A DNA stretch of 64,000 nucleotides from contig NZ_PYAT01000001.1 in assembly GCF_003014655.1 (NCBI RefSeq), forward strand, positions 186,001-250,000, in the 5' to 3' direction. Source of the stretch: Planomicrobium soli (GTDB lineage: Bacteria; Bacillota; Bacilli; Bacillales_A; Planococcaceae). This document shows, piece by piece, positions 44,776 to 55,162 of the stretch (position 1 is the first letter of the stretch; each line of letters begins with the position of its first letter). Position numbers and translations under genes: made by a program. Under the pieces are notes generated by a model that saw only the letters and a list, made by a program, of their open reading frames with translations, did not search any database and had not been told where the DNA came from.

Positions 44776-45048
44776 TTATTTCACTGCGTCTTTAAGCGCT
44801 TTACCTGGCTTAAATGCAGGAATTTTGCTTGCAGCGATTTCGATTTCAGCACCAGTTTGCGGGTTGCGTCCTTTGCGAGCTGCACGCTCACGAACTTCAA
44901 AGTTACCAAATCCAATTAATTGTACTTTGTCACCTTGAGTTAGAGCATTTTGAATCGTTTCAAATGCAGCGTCAACTGCTTTAGCAGCGTCTTTACGAGA
45001 AAGTTCAGCCGCTTCCGCAACAGAGTTCACTAATTCTGTCTTGTTCAT
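44776..45048 (-). CDS. hbs: DNA-binding protein HU
   Basis: The main nucleoid histone-like protein, 90 residues. [20 protein letters not shown], then [20 protein letters not shown] and the Pro-tipped arm [20 protein letters not shown] are standard. AGGAGGTGA before ATG 45048 is a near-perfect ribosome site, fitting a highly expressed gene. spoIVA, its upstream neighbour in B. subtilis, is missing. Confidence 0.97.
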   Translation of the reverse strand: MNKTELVNSVAEAAELSRKDAAKAVDAAFETIQNALTQGDKVQLIGFGNFEVRERAARKGRNPQTGAEIEIAASKIPAFKPGKALKDAVK

Positions 45049-45219
45049 GCTATTCACCTCCTCTCAAAGGGGATGCAATCCAGTAATCCTGTAAAAAGAG
45101 TATCATAACAAAAAATGCATAGCAACCACTAATACCGCGGTTTAACAAGAAAATGGGCCGTTATTTCCATATAATTACTTTTATTCGTCGATTACATCAA
45201 AAACTCATCATACCACTTC

Positions 45220-45930
45220 TTATTTATTATTGAAAACCGGCTCATTGTCCTCATTTATGGTATACGGCAAAGAATACGCCGGCACCATTGGACTGTCTTC
45301 ATAAAGCAAAAAGCGTATATCTTCGCCTTCCTTTAGCTCGCCTTCATATGCTTGGATAGCTGTGTACAGGTCCATAGAATAGTCGATATAAATATCGCCT
45401 TTTCCTGTGATTACCATTGGCAGATTTCTCCCACTATATGGACTTACGACCGTCGGCTCTTCTGACAATCCCATTGCTTCATAGTTGAATTTGTATACAT
45501 TATCAGCAAGAATCTCGGATATCGGAACTTTTCCGGCGTTGGCACTTTTCCGTATATTAACTGAACGAATCGCTTCAGCAATTCGCAGATCGACCAATTT
45601 AACGGTCGGATTTTCTTCAACGTCCATTAAAACATATTGGAATATACCGCCTGTTTCAAATGCATTGGGCGGAACCTTCGACATATATGCAGGAACAATT
45701 TTAGAGAAATCAATGGGATATTTGATATATTGATCAACTTCCATATCGCGCGTCTTGATCGGCAAAAGATTGCCGCTGGCTCCCCGGTACTGATTCACAG
45801 CATTTTGTACCGAAATAAGCTGATCCTCATAAGGGGTCTGGTTTTCAGCTCTTTCACTGGCTGGATACATACAGCCAGACAGCAAAACCAAACAGGTTAA
45901 CATAATAAATATACTAGATACTTTTTTCAT
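45220..45930 (-). CDS. yphF: YphF-like lipoprotein
   Basis: 236 residues with a lipoprotein signal: basic start, hydrophobic MLTCLVLL and lipobox LLSGC (Cys about residue 20). The mature part (YEDQLISVQNAVNQYRGASGNLLPIKT) resembles the YphF family, of unknown role. GAGGTGAGAAAG precedes ATG 45930. Lies ten bases after yphE and far (170 bases) from the HU gene. Confidence 0.82.
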   Translation of the reverse strand: MKKVSSIFIMLTCLVLLSGCMYPASERAENQTPYEDQLISVQNAVNQYRGASGNLLPIKTRDMEVDQYIKYPIDFSKIVPAYMSKVPPNAFETGGIFQYVLMDVEENPTVKLVDLRIAEAIRSVNIRKSANAGKVPISEILADNVYKFNYEAMGLSEEPTVVSPYSGRNLPMVITGKGDIYIDYSMDLYTAIQAYEGELKEGEDIRFLLYEDSPMVPAYSLPYTINEDNEPVFNNK

Positions 45931-45940
45931 CTTTCTCACC

Positions 45941-46144
45941 TCACGCGCTGCCGGTTGGGCCGCTGAATACCGTGAACACAGTAATAAAGAATCCAAGAAT
46001 CAGCAAGATATATGCAATTAATGCTAAAAGAAATTTTAGGATGCCGTTGGATATTTTGTATCTGCTTACATAAATCAATCCCATGGAAAGAAGCAAAAAG
46101 CCGATCCCGGCAAACGATACCCACATTTTATCTAAAGAACTCAT
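45941..46144 (-). CDS. yphE: YphE, DUF2768 small membrane protein
   Basis: 67 residues with two membrane helices (MWVSFAGIGFLLLSMGLIYV and GILKFLLALIAYILLILGFF), as in B. subtilis YphE. Function unknown. AAAGGCGG precedes the ATG. Paired with yphF between gpsA and hbs. Confidence 0.85.
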   Translation of the reverse strand: MSSLDKMWVSFAGIGFLLLSMGLIYVSRYKISNGILKFLLALIAYILLILGFFITVFTVFSGPTGSA

Positions 46145-46186
46145 AATAGGCCGCCTTTCTTTCGGTTTCAGTCAATAGTATAACAT

Positions 46187-46222
46187 AAAAAAAGAAGGGG
46201 CTAAGGCTCTCCTCCCCTCCTT
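46187..46222 (-). terminator. Terminator after gpsA
   Basis: AAGGAGGGG pairs with CCCCTTCTT (one G-U) around a 13-base loop and is followed by TTTTT on the minus strand; nine bases after the gpsA stop. Confidence 0.8.
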
Positions 46223-46231
46223 TTGTGACAA

Positions 46232-47251
46232 TTAAAGCAAGTTAATCAAGTCTTCCATCTCGTTTTTCTTATTACGGGCCATAAGTGCATTGACAGCTTG
46301 TTCAGTAGTTATGCCATCGAATAATACGGAATATAATGCGTCTGTAATTGGCATCGGCACGTTGTATTTCTGTGCCAATTGATACGCAGCTTTCGTTGTT
46401 CGAATTCCCTCAACGACCATTCCCATTTCCTCGAGCACTTCTTCAATTGTTTTGCCTTTTCCAAGCATATTGCCAGCCCGCCAGTTTCTCGAGTGGACGC
46501 TTGTACAAGTAACGATCAAGTCTCCGACTCCTGTAAGACCGGAGAACGTCAGCGGCGTTGCGCCCATCTTGACTCCAAGGCGAGCGATTTCCGCCAGTCC
46601 TCGTGTCATTAAAGCAGCTTTGGCGTTATCTCCATACCCCAGGCCTGTCGTGATGCCAACAGCGAGGGCGATGATGTTTTTCAATGCCCCCCCCAGCTCT
46701 ACACCGATGACGTCCGTATTTGTATAGACTCGGAAATACTGATTCATGAACATGTCTTGGACACGCTCTGCGGATGCTGTATTCTGGCAAGCTGCCGTGA
46801 CAGTTGTCGGTTGTTCAAGAACCACTTCTTCCGCATGGCTCGGCCCCGACAACACCACAATATCTTCGATCCACTGTTCCGGTATTTCCTCTTGAATCAT
46901 CTCACTGATCCGCTTTAATGAATCTGGTTCAATTCCTTTAGAAACATGCACAAACAATACTTTCTTATCGAGACTTTCACGAATGCTTGCACATACTTCC
47001 CGAATCGCTTTGGTCGGAACGGCCAAAACGAGGACATTTGCATGAATGACTGCTTTAGTGATATCGGCAGTCGCCACCAATTTTTCCGGCAAGCGGATAT
47101 TTTTTAAGTACTTGTTGTTTGAATGTTGGTTTATTTCTTCCGCTTGGTCAGGGCGGTGCGTCCAAATTAATATATCTTGGCTATTTTGGGCAAGAACATA
47201 CCCTAATGCAGTTCCCCAGCTTCCTGCACCGAAAATTGAAACCTTCTCCAT
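46232..47251 (-). CDS. gpsA: Glycerol-3-phosphate dehydrogenase [NAD(P)+]
   Basis: Makes sn-glycerol 3-phosphate for phospholipids. 339 residues. SIFGAGSWGTALGYVLA binds the cofactor; GVELGGALKNIIALAVG carries the catalytic Lys (about 192); SRNWRAGNMLGKG follows. AGGTGG precedes the ATG. Follows der by 28 bases as in B. subtilis. Confidence 0.97.
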   Translation of the reverse strand: MEKVSIFGAGSWGTALGYVLAQNSQDILIWTHRPDQAEEINQHSNNKYLKNIRLPEKLVATADITKAVIHANVLVLAVPTKAIREVCASIRESLDKKVLFVHVSKGIEPDSLKRISEMIQEEIPEQWIEDIVVLSGPSHAEEVVLEQPTTVTAACQNTASAERVQDMFMNQYFRVYTNTDVIGVELGGALKNIIALAVGITTGLGYGDNAKAALMTRGLAEIARLGVKMGATPLTFSGLTGVGDLIVTCTSVHSRNWRAGNMLGKGKTIEEVLEEMGMVVEGIRTTKAAYQLAQKYNVPMPITDALYSVLFDGITTEQAVNALMARNKKNEMEDLINLL

Positions 47252-47279
47252 TATTCTACACCACCTATTGGCTAATAAA

Positions 47280-48590
47280 TTAAGTACGGGCTCTTGTTAT
47301 CAAACGAATCGGCGTACCCTCGAAGTCGAAGCTTTCCCGGATCCGGTTCTGCAAAAATCTTTCATAACTAAAGTGCATTAGTTCCGGTTCGTTGACAAAG
47401 ACAACAAAAGTCGGCGGCTGAATTGCTACTTGAGTCACATAGTACAAACGCAATCGGCGCCCTTTATCGGTTGGAGCTGGATTCATCGCCACGGCATCTT
47501 CAATAACTTCGTTCAAGATACTCGATTGAATCCGTCTTGAATGGTTCTCGTTAACCCGATTGATTACTTCAAGCACATTATGAACACGTTTCCCGCTTAA
47601 AGCAGAAACAAACACAATCGGTGCATAATCCAAGAACAAGAAATGTTCGCGTATTTTGCGCGTCATGACATTCATCGTCTTTTCGTCTTTTTCAATAGCA
47701 TCCCATTTGTTGACAATGATGATGACGGCTTTGCCCGCTTCATGTGCATAGCCCGCTATTTTCTTATCCTGCTCTTGAATGCCTTCTTCTGCATTAAGCA
47801 CGACTAAAACAACATCGGAGCGTTCAATTGCACGAAGCGCACGCAAAACACTGTATTTTTCAGTGGACTCATAGACTTTCCCTTTTTTGCGCATCCCAGC
47901 TGTATCAATGATGACATATGGCTGACCATCGTACTCATACTGCGTATCGACCGCATCGCGGGTAGTACCTGCTACATCACTGACGATTACTCGTTCTTCA
48001 CCTAGGAAAGAGTTAACGAGCGATGATTTACCAACATTTGGACGCCCAATCAAAGAGAATTTGATAACATCGTCTGGATATTCTCCATCATCGTCTTGCG
48101 GAAAGTTTTTCGCTACTTCATCCAGTAAATCTCCTAAGCCTAAGCCGTGTGACCCTGAAATCGGGTAAGGTTCGCCTATTCCCAGTGTATAGAAATCGTA
48201 AATCATATGGCGCATATCCGGGTTATCGATTTTGTTAACGGCTAGAATAACCGGCTTTTTCGTACGATACAAAATTTTCGCCACTTGTTCATCCTGCGCT
48301 GTAACGCCATCGCGTCCATTAACCAGGAAAATGATGACATCCGCCTCATCCATGGCGATTTCCGCTTGTTGGCGAATTTGTTCAAGAAACGGCTCATCGC
48401 GTAGATCGATACCGCCCGTATCAATAATATTAAATTCATGTGTCAGCCAATCTGCTGAACTATAGATGCGGTCACGAGTAACTCCTGGAATATCTTCCAC
48501 AATGGAAACTCGTTCCCCAACTATACGATTAAAAATCGTAGACTTGCCTACGTTCGGCCGCCCAACGATTGCTACTACCGGTTTTGACAT
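47280..48590 (-). CDS. der: Ribosome-assembly GTPase Der (EngA)
   Basis: 436 residues with two G domains in tandem ([13 protein letters not shown] at 10 and [13 protein letters not shown] at about 184), each with NKxD (AVNKIDN, IVNKWDA), and a C-terminal KH-like domain. Needed for 50S maturation. GGAAGGAT lies before the ATG. Confidence 0.97.
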   Translation of the reverse strand: MSKPVVAIVGRPNVGKSTIFNRIVGERVSIVEDIPGVTRDRIYSSADWLTHEFNIIDTGGIDLRDEPFLEQIRQQAEIAMDEADVIIFLVNGRDGVTAQDEQVAKILYRTKKPVILAVNKIDNPDMRHMIYDFYTLGIGEPYPISGSHGLGLGDLLDEVAKNFPQDDDGEYPDDVIKFSLIGRPNVGKSSLVNSFLGEERVIVSDVAGTTRDAVDTQYEYDGQPYVIIDTAGMRKKGKVYESTEKYSVLRALRAIERSDVVLVVLNAEEGIQEQDKKIAGYAHEAGKAVIIIVNKWDAIEKDEKTMNVMTRKIREHFLFLDYAPIVFVSALSGKRVHNVLEVINRVNENHSRRIQSSILNEVIEDAVAMNPAPTDKGRRLRLYYVTQVAIQPPTFVVFVNEPELMHFSYERFLQNRIRESFDFEGTPIRLITRART

Positions 48591-48683
48591 AATTTATTCA
48601 TCCTTCCACTTCATATATTGCTATTATACACGAAAAAGACGATGGCATCTTCTAAATGTCCATCGCCTTAAAATGTGCAATAT

Positions 48684-49739
48684 TCAGTTTTTCACACGGT
48701 TGGCATAAGACGCTGGATTTAAGCCTCGAACGGTTAAATAGTGGAACAGTTCTCCTGAGATGATTGCCGGACAAAAAGCCAAATCAGATAGGTTCCTTGC
48801 ACCGAGAGCCGTCATCATCATCGTCAGATCCTCATAAAGCGAATGAATTTCTGATATCAGTTCTTTTTCCCCTTTTTCCATCGCAATCTTTAAAAAAGAG
48901 CCTGCCAAACCTACGGCATCAGCCCCGAGGATAAAAGCTTTTAGCACATCCAAAGCACTATGGATCCCTCCTGAAGCAAGCAGGGTTTTGTCGAAAACGC
49001 TTTTTGTTTCAACTATCGCCGCTGCAGTAGGGATTCCCCATTCCTGAAAATAACCGAGTTTTCTCGATCGCCGCTCATTCTCGATTGCAGCAAAATTAGT
49101 GCCTCCAAAACCGCTGACATCTATTGCCGTAATATCTGCAGCCGCCAGTTGTACAGCAGTTTCACGAGAAATGCCAAATCCGGTTTCTTTTACGATGACC
49201 GGCACTTCTAAGTCACCAGCAATTCTTCGGATCCGGTCAATGGCACCTTTAAAGTCACGGTCGCCTTCTGGCATAGTCAATTCCTGAACGACATTCAGAT
49301 GGATTTGCAGCGCATTGGCTTCTATCATTTCGACAGCGTCTTTAGCTTGCTGGACCGTCGCTTCGCTTCCAAGATTGGCAAACAGGATGCCTTCTGAGTT
49401 TTCTTTCCGGACAATTTTATACGTATTCCGCTCTATAGGATTTTTAAGAGCTGACATTTGGGAGCCGACCGCCATGCCCATTCCAGTTTCTTTAGCCACA
49501 CGCGCCAAAAGGCCATTCAGCCTTTCAGTCTCTATACCTCCGCCACCTGTCATGGCATTAATAAAAACAGGCGATTTTAAACACAAATCACCTGTTTCGG
49601 GTTTAAGGAGGATATCTTCCACGCCTAAACCAGGAAGAGCTTGATGAATCAATCGAATATCATCAAACATCGTCCTAGGCTGTTGTGAGGTGGATAACGC
49701 AAATTGAATGTGGTCCATCTTCCGTTCTGCCCTCGACAT
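48684..49739 (-). CDS. fni: Isopentenyl-diphosphate isomerase, type 2 (FMN)
   Basis: Interconverts IPP and DMAPP; feeds the heptaprenyl enzyme of this window. 351 residues, a TIM barrel. PVFINAMTGGGGIETE, AVGSQMSAL, QIHLNVVQELTMPEGDR and GFGGTNFAAIENERR are diagnostic for the FMN type. Begins immediately after the S1-like gene (TAAATG), without strong ribosome site, so likely coupled. Confidence 0.95.
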   Translation of the reverse strand: MSRAERKMDHIQFALSTSQQPRTMFDDIRLIHQALPGLGVEDILLKPETGDLCLKSPVFINAMTGGGGIETERLNGLLARVAKETGMGMAVGSQMSALKNPIERNTYKIVRKENSEGILFANLGSEATVQQAKDAVEMIEANALQIHLNVVQELTMPEGDRDFKGAIDRIRRIAGDLEVPVIVKETGFGISRETAVQLAAADITAIDVSGFGGTNFAAIENERRSRKLGYFQEWGIPTAAAIVETKSVFDKTLLASGGIHSALDVLKAFILGADAVGLAGSFLKIAMEKGEKELISEIHSLYEDLTMMMTALGARNLSDLAFCPAIISGELFHYLTVRGLNPASYANRVKN

Positions 49740-50885
49740 TTATTCGGACTTAAACCCTTTTAGTTTATCTCCGATAACATCCCTGAGTGAAAAACCGGTA
49801 GATTCTTCGGGAGCTTCATACTCAGTGTAATCCTGCTCCGCTTCTTTTTCTTGCAGTTCTTTAATGCTGAGTGACAGGCGCTTGTCCGTTTTATTCACTT
49901 CAATCACTTTCACTTGCACTTCTTGCCCTTCTTTGAGCAGCTCGCTTGGTGTAGCGATATGTTTATGTGCAATTTGTGAAATGTGTACAAGGCCTTCTAC
50001 GCCAGGCATCACTTCAACAAAAGCGCCATAGCTGACAAGGCGTTTCACCGTTCCAGTATGAATAGAACCCTTAGGAGCCTTTTCTTCAATCGCATCCCAT
50101 GGCCCGGGAAGTGTATCTTTGATCGACAAAGATATACGCTCTGAGTCACGGTCCACCGAAAGGACTTTAACGGTAACTTCTTGGCCTTCTGTCACTACAT
50201 CAGAGACTTTATCTACATGCTCATGAGACAATTGCGAGATGTGGACCAAGCCGTCTACGCCGCCAATATCGACAAAAGCGCCAAATGATGCAATACGCTG
50301 CACTTTCCCTTTTAACTGGTCGCCAGCGTGAATCGTTTCCATTACATGAACTTTCTGAGATTCTTTTTCTTTTTCAACTACCGCACGATGCGATAAAATT
50401 AAGCGGTTGTTTTCTTTTTCCATTTCAACAATTTTAAAAGTGAGGACTTTCCCTTTGTAATCTTCAAATGATTCGACGAAATAATCTTCCACTAATGAAG
50501 CTGGCACAAAGCCGCGGACGCCTAGATCAACAACCAGTCCGCCTTTCACTACATCTTTTACTTCAGCTTCAATAATTTCGCCAGATTGGAACTTCCCTTC
50601 TAGTTCATCCCAAGCTTGTTCAGCGTCTACTTTGCGTTTGGACAACACATAGTTTTCGTCTTCCACTTTAGTAATGACTAGATCCAGTTCATCGCCTACT
50701 TGGACCGAATCAGAAGCTTTCTCAATATGGAGGCTTGATAACTCGCTGATCGGAATAATGCCATCGAAAGGTGCCCCATTGATTGTTACTGTCACTGCTT
50801 TTTCTTCAATTTTATCAACTGTTCCCTTTACACGATCCCCGACTTGGAAATCATGGTTTTCCATCATGTTCATTTCCTCAGACAT
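49740..50885 (-). CDS. ypfD: S1 RNA-binding domain protein, ribosomal protein S1 homologue
   Basis: 381 residues with four S1 domains (starting near 13, 100, 185 and 270; the last two most typical, e.g. [23 protein letters not shown] and [24 protein letters not shown]). Shorter than the six-domain Escherichia S1. In Bacillus it is not essential and its role in translation is uncertain. AAAGGAGGG precedes the ATG. Confidence 0.95.
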   Translation of the reverse strand: MSEEMNMMENHDFQVGDRVKGTVDKIEEKAVTVTINGAPFDGIIPISELSSLHIEKASDSVQVGDELDLVITKVEDENYVLSKRKVDAEQAWDELEGKFQSGEIIEAEVKDVVKGGLVVDLGVRGFVPASLVEDYFVESFEDYKGKVLTFKIVEMEKENNRLILSHRAVVEKEKESQKVHVMETIHAGDQLKGKVQRIASFGAFVDIGGVDGLVHISQLSHEHVDKVSDVVTEGQEVTVKVLSVDRDSERISLSIKDTLPGPWDAIEEKAPKGSIHTGTVKRLVSYGAFVEVMPGVEGLVHISQIAHKHIATPSELLKEGQEVQVKVIEVNKTDKRLSLSIKELQEKEAEQDYTEYEAPEESTGFSLRDVIGDKLKGFKSE

Positions 50886-50953
50886 AAGTAACCCTCCTTT
50901 ACAAACTATCCACTTTCTATTTTATTCGAATTCTCTAATAAAAACAAAAATAA

Positions 50954-51544
50954 TCACTTATTTTCCTTGTATTCGTCAAGAATAGTTTGGATGCGTTCCA
51001 TAATGACTTCTGTCACTTCGTCTGCTGATGCTTTGCGTTCGCGGAATGGCCCCATATCAATAGGGTCTCCATAAACCACTTTCACTTTCCGGAAGGTTTT
51101 ATAAGGCCCGATAATGGCACATGGAACTACATCCGCATCTCCGCGAAGCGCGAAAAATCCGGCGCCGCTCAAACCTTTTTTTAACACTCCGTCTGTCGAC
51201 CGGGTGCCTTCAGGGAACAACCCCATAACTTCTCCGTTTTTCAAAATTTTCAAAGCGCTTCGAAGCGCTTCCCGATCACTCATTCCCCGTTTTACCGGAA
51301 ACGCATTGACTTTAGGCAGAATAGGGCCAAGCACCGGGTTTTTAAACAATTCTTCCTTAGCCATAAAATGGACCGTTCTTGGAGCTGTCATGCCGACAAC
51401 AGGCGGATCGAGTGCATGTATATGATTCGAGCAAAGAAGAATTCCTCCTTCTTTAGGGAATTTTTCCAGCCCGATTACTTCAAAACGGTAAAGAGGCTTC
51501 AGTGCAGCTTTAACAAGCACTTTTCCAAAAGTATATAAATTCAC
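50954..51544 (-). CDS. plsC: 1-acyl-sn-glycerol-3-phosphate acyltransferase
   Basis: Second acylation in phosphatidic acid synthesis at the membrane. 196 residues. The acyltransferase box CSNHIHALDPP (H-x4-D) and the FPEGTRSTDG box are both present. The start is GTG 51544, overlapping the region just after the cmk stop. Co-transcribed with cmk and the S1-like gene. Confidence 0.9.
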   Translation of the reverse strand: MNLYTFGKVLVKAALKPLYRFEVIGLEKFPKEGGILLCSNHIHALDPPVVGMTAPRTVHFMAKEELFKNPVLGPILPKVNAFPVKRGMSDREALRSALKILKNGEVMGLFPEGTRSTDGVLKKGLSGAGFFALRGDADVVPCAIIGPYKTFRKVKVVYGDPIDMGPFRERKASADEVTEVIMERIQTILDEYKENK

Positions 51545-51545
51545 T

Positions 51546-52220
51546 TTAGCTCAACCTTTCTTTTGCCAGTGTCAATATTTCATCTGCTGCTTGCTGAATC
51601 GTTAAAGAGGTTGTATCGATAAAGATGGCATCGTCAGCTTTTTTTAGTGGAGCAACTTCTCTTTCGCTGTCCATTTTATCGCGTTTAGCAATTTCATCCT
51701 GTAACTCTTCCAGCGGCGTTTCAATATTTCGTTTTTTGTTTTCTTCGAACCTTCTTCTTGCCCGTTCTTCAACAGATGCTGACATGAATACTTTCAATGC
51801 AGCATTAGGCAATACATGCGTACCAATATCCCGGCCATCCATCACAACTCCGCGCCCTTCAGCCAACTGCTGCTGCAATTCGACCATGCGAATGCGCACC
51901 AATTCGTGAGCTGCCATTTCAGACACGGCTTTTGTCACATGTTGCGAACGGATAGCTTCGGTCACATTTTTCTTATCCAAAAAGACAAGCTGGCCGTTCT
52001 CGGACGGCTGCAGGTCGATTTCTGTCTTCATCAACAGCGCTCCTGCTTCTTCATTGCTTGCCATATTTATGCCTTCATTGAGTGCTTTTAAAGTTATTGC
52101 ACGGTACATTGCACCGGTATCGATGTAGATGTATCCTAATTGTTCTGCTACTATCTTCGCAATGGTGCTTTTGCCAGCAGCTGCCGGCCCATCAATTGCT
52201 ATTTGTATCGGTCTCGTCAA
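51546..52220 (-). CDS. cmk: Cytidylate kinase
   Basis: Phosphorylates CMP and dCMP. From TTG 52220, six bases after GAGGTGA, it has 224 residues, the length of the B. subtilis enzyme; the frame is open nine codons further up without a ribosome site. P-loop AIDGPAAAGKSTIAK; later DGRDIGTHVLPNAALKVFMSA and RDKMDSEREVAPLKKADDA bind nucleotide. Confidence 0.95.
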   Translation of the reverse strand: MTRPIQIAIDGPAAAGKSTIAKIVAEQLGYIYIDTGAMYRAITLKALNEGINMASNEEAGALLMKTEIDLQPSENGQLVFLDKKNVTEAIRSQHVTKAVSEMAAHELVRIRMVELQQQLAEGRGVVMDGRDIGTHVLPNAALKVFMSASVEERARRRFEENKKRNIETPLEELQDEIAKRDKMDSEREVAPLKKADDAIFIDTTSLTIQQAADEILTLAKERLS

Positions 52221-52313
52221 CACAGTCACCTCATCATATGTATTCAATGTATTTTATCATAGAAAAGCGGAAGTGCCTATTCAGCTCTGACAAGCGCTGG
52301 AAGGATGCAGAAA

Positions 52314-52341
52314 GAAAAAGCCTTGCGTTAGCAAGGCTTTT
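52314..52341 (-). terminator. Terminator after prsW
   Basis: AAAAGCCTTGC-TAAC-GCAAGGCTTTT, an 11-bp stem followed by TTTC on the minus strand, just after the prsW stop. Confidence 0.92.
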
Positions 52342-52345
52342 AACA

Positions 52346-53023
52346 TTACTGATGAATGGAGTTTTGATCATGATAATGCGACAAAGATAATAGATGGGCT
52401 TGTTTGACTTTCCTTAATCCGAACCACCATAGAAAAAGCATGAACGGTATAATTCCATATAACCAGTTAGTATGGGAAAACAGCAACGCATTGTAAGCAA
52501 TATGCAGTCCTACTGATGTAAATAAAGCCAAGATCAGCCATTTCGCAGGAATATTGCTGGTGAATTTAGCGCGTCCAAAATAATACCCCATCACAACCCC
52601 AAAGAGCGCATGGCTTGATACGGGCAAAAATGCTCGGATAAATGCAGTCTCTAGCCCGAACTCCACCAAATATAAGATATTTTCAACGGTAGCAAAGCCA
52701 AGAGAAACGCTAGCGCCATAAAGAATCCCGTCATAGGGGTCTTCGAAATCAACATGACGATAAATGCCGATCAGCAAGACAAGCCACTTGAAAAATTCTT
52801 CTAGGATGCTCGAAAACAATACTGTCTGAGAAAAAGCATGCTTGAATACTCCTTCTTCATCAAACACATATTGAATAAACAAAATCGGAAACGTCAAAAT
52901 TGCTCCATATACAAAGCATTGAAACAACAATTTTGAGGGCTCATTCGAGAATTGATCCCTCAAATAAAAATAACTGAACAAGGCCAAACTCGGAGCAATA
53001 GCAACAGTTAGTAGAATAAGCAT
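52346..53023 (-). CDS. prsW: PrsW-family intramembrane protease
   Basis: A 225-residue membrane protease of the CPBP-like superfamily with seven or eight helices. Conserved SSILEEFFKWLVLL (EExxK), VENILYL, SSHALFGVVMG and GLHIAYNALL carry the proposed catalytic Glu and His residues. In B. subtilis it makes site-1 cuts in the anti-sigma factor RsiW under envelope stress; no rsiW is seen here. ATG 53023 is seven bases after AGGAG. sleB and ypeB, its B. subtilis neighbours, are absent. Confidence 0.92.
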   Translation of the reverse strand: MLILLTVAIAPSLALFSYFYLRDQFSNEPSKLLFQCFVYGAILTFPILFIQYVFDEEGVFKHAFSQTVLFSSILEEFFKWLVLLIGIYRHVDFEDPYDGILYGASVSLGFATVENILYLVEFGLETAFIRAFLPVSSHALFGVVMGYYFGRAKFTSNIPAKWLILALFTSVGLHIAYNALLFSHTNWLYGIIPFMLFLWWFGLRKVKQAHLLSLSHYHDQNSIHQ

Positions 53024-53100
53024 ATGCATGCTCCTTTGCTTGAGGTATTCATATCATAGCACGGTCAGCAATCCGATTATCAATATAACAGTAGATCAGT

Positions 53101-54069
53101 TTATTTTATAAAAGTGTTTACGTCTATATTTTTACCAGAAGAAAGAGCCACGGCCAGCTTAATTCGCGCTTTTTTGCTGTCATAGTCACTGCCAAGCAAT
53201 ACTCCATTCAATATTAAATCATGGGCGCTACCTGGATAACCATAACTAGGATATGCATTTCCTTCTTCTGCGCTTGTTGTTAAAACCACAACAATCCCTT
53301 TTTTGACCGCTTCGGCAATTGCACTGACCATATACGGAGAAACTTGGCCACGCCCTGCTGCTTCAAGAATTATGCCTTTTGTGTCGCTGCTTGCCAAAAG
53401 CTCGATTATTTTGCCGTCTTGGCCAGAATAACATTTAACAATGTCGACACGCGGCAAATCACCTGTCACTTTATGTACATCACGATTGATCGGTTTTTGA
53501 TAAATACTTACTTTGTCATTGTCAATGATGCCAAGATAACCATGCCCGAAGGAATCAAAGCCTTGCAGGTTGCTCGAATGAACTTTTTTAACGTACTTAG
53601 CTGTATAAATCCGTTCATTGAACACTACGACCGTTCCAACCCCTTTTAATATTTCGTCAACCGAGACATAGATGGAATTGCGCAAATTCGAATAGACATC
53701 CGTTCCCACGTCGTCAGGAGAACGTTGTGAGCCTGTAACTACAATAGTTCGGCTATCCGCTATCGTTAAATCCAGGAAGTATGCTGTTTCTTCAAGCGTA
53801 TCGGTCCCGTGTGTAACAACCACTCCATCAACCGTTTCATCTTCAAGCTCCGCTTTAATGGCATTTTGAAGTTGAAGCATTTCAGAGAATCCGATATGCA
53901 TGCTAGGCAACTGGAACACATCTATCACTTTTACTTCGATTTCTTCTGGCAATTGGCATAAAGCAGCCAATTCTTTTCCGGAAATTGCTCCGGATTTCAG
54001 CAAGCCTTTCGATATTTCCTTGCTTGCAATTGTCCCGCCAGTCGTAATTAATGAAACTCTTTTTTTCAT
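53101..54069 (-). CDS. ansA: L-asparaginase
   Basis: Hydrolyses asparagine to aspartate and ammonia. 322 residues. The two catalytic Thr blocks are ITTGGTIASKE and VVTHGTDTLEETAYFLD. No signal peptide, so cytoplasmic. AGAGGTGAAA precedes ATG 54069. The gene is at a place where B. subtilis has spore genes, so it is a lineage-specific arrangement. Confidence 0.95.
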   Translation of the reverse strand: MKKRVSLITTGGTIASKEISKGLLKSGAISGKELAALCQLPEEIEVKVIDVFQLPSMHIGFSEMLQLQNAIKAELEDETVDGVVVTHGTDTLEETAYFLDLTIADSRTIVVTGSQRSPDDVGTDVYSNLRNSIYVSVDEILKGVGTVVVFNERIYTAKYVKKVHSSNLQGFDSFGHGYLGIIDNDKVSIYQKPINRDVHKVTGDLPRVDIVKCYSGQDGKIIELLASSDTKGIILEAAGRGQVSPYMVSAIAEAVKKGIVVVLTTSAEEGNAYPSYGYPGSAHDLILNGVLLGSDYDSKKARIKLAVALSSGKNIDVNTFIK

Positions 54070-54134
54070 TTTAATTTCACCTCTCAAACTATATTCTACA
54101 CTACTGAACAGGAAAAAAAGATAGCCAATTCCAA

Positions 54135-54157
54135 TAAAAAAACGTACTCAATGTACG
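54135..54157 (-). terminator. Terminator after bdr
   Basis: CGTAC-ATTGA-GTACG, a 5-bp stem (extendable by a G-U or so), followed by eight T. The loop holds the bdr stop codon. Confidence 0.75.
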
Positions 54158-55116
54158 CTTTCTTTTTCTGCCAATGCTTGTGCTATCCGTTCGCCGTGGA
54201 AGCGGCCGTTTTCGATAAAAATTTCATTTGCATTGTTTCCTGCGGCAATCACTCCGGCAATGAACAACCCTTCTACAGTCGTTTCCATAGTCTCTTCATT
54301 GTGTTCTGGCCGTCCGGAAACCGGATCGATGGTAATGCCCATCTCCGTCAAAAAACGATGGTCAGGATGATAGCCGATCATCGCAAAGACAAAATCGTTC
54401 GGAATGCTTTCTTTAACGTCGTTTACTGTCAGCTCCACCGTTTCTGCCGTTATCCGATCGACTGTGGAATCGAACAACATCGTGATTTCCCCTTTGCGGA
54501 CAAGTCCATCAAATTCAGGTAAAATCCAAGGCTTTATGCTTTGTGAATAGCTAGTGCCGTGATACGAAACCGTCACCCGGCTTCCCGCTTTATGCAGTTC
54601 AAGCGCTGCATCGATAGCTGAATTTTTGCCCCCGATGACCAGTATATCCTGATCAAAATAAGGATGACCTTCCTTAAAATAGTGCATCACTTTCGGTAAC
54701 CCAGCGCCTTCAGCGGCAAGCTTGTTGGGCTGGTCATAATACCCTGTCGCCGCCACTACATATTTGGCTTGATACGTTTCTTTAGTGGTAGTAACTTCAA
54801 AATGCCCTTTATTCTCCACCTTCAGTACTGTCTCGAAAGAGCGAATTTCAATCCCTGTCCTTTTTACGACTTCTCGGTAGTATACCAATGCCTGGTTGCG
54901 CTTAGGTTTTCGCTCTTCCGTAATAAAGGGAATTCCGCCAATGGATAGCCGCTCACTAGAGCTGAAGAATGTCTGGTGAGTTGGATATTGATAAATTGCA
55001 TTAACGATATTGCCTTTTTCTATTACAATCGGTTTAAGTCCAATTTTTTTTATTTCTATTGCCGCGGATAACCCACAGGGTCCGCCTCCGATAATAAGTA
55101 CGTCTGCTTTTTGCAT
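54148..55116 (-). CDS. bdr: Bacillithiol disulfide reductase Bdr (YpdA)
   Basis: A FAD/NADPH-dependent reductase that returns oxidised bacillithiol to the thiol form. 322 residues. FAD site IIGGGPCGLSAAIEI; YPTHQTFFSSSERLSIGG is a block particular to YpdA; NADPH site VIGGKNSAIDAALEL. The start ATG 55116 follows GAGAGGTAA. Works with bacillithiol made through BshA of this window. Confidence 0.93.
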   Translation of the reverse strand: MQKADVLIIGGGPCGLSAAIEIKKIGLKPIVIEKGNIVNAIYQYPTHQTFFSSSERLSIGGIPFITEERKPKRNQALVYYREVVKRTGIEIRSFETVLKVENKGHFEVTTTKETYQAKYVVAATGYYDQPNKLAAEGAGLPKVMHYFKEGHPYFDQDILVIGGKNSAIDAALELHKAGSRVTVSYHGTSYSQSIKPWILPEFDGLVRKGEITMLFDSTVDRITAETVELTVNDVKESIPNDFVFAMIGYHPDHRFLTEMGITIDPVSGRPEHNEETMETTVEGLFIAGVIAAGNNANEIFIENGRFHGERIAQALAEKESVH

Positions 55117-55162
55117 CAATTACCTCTCCTAAACTAATCTATATATATAGCATAGAAGATTT

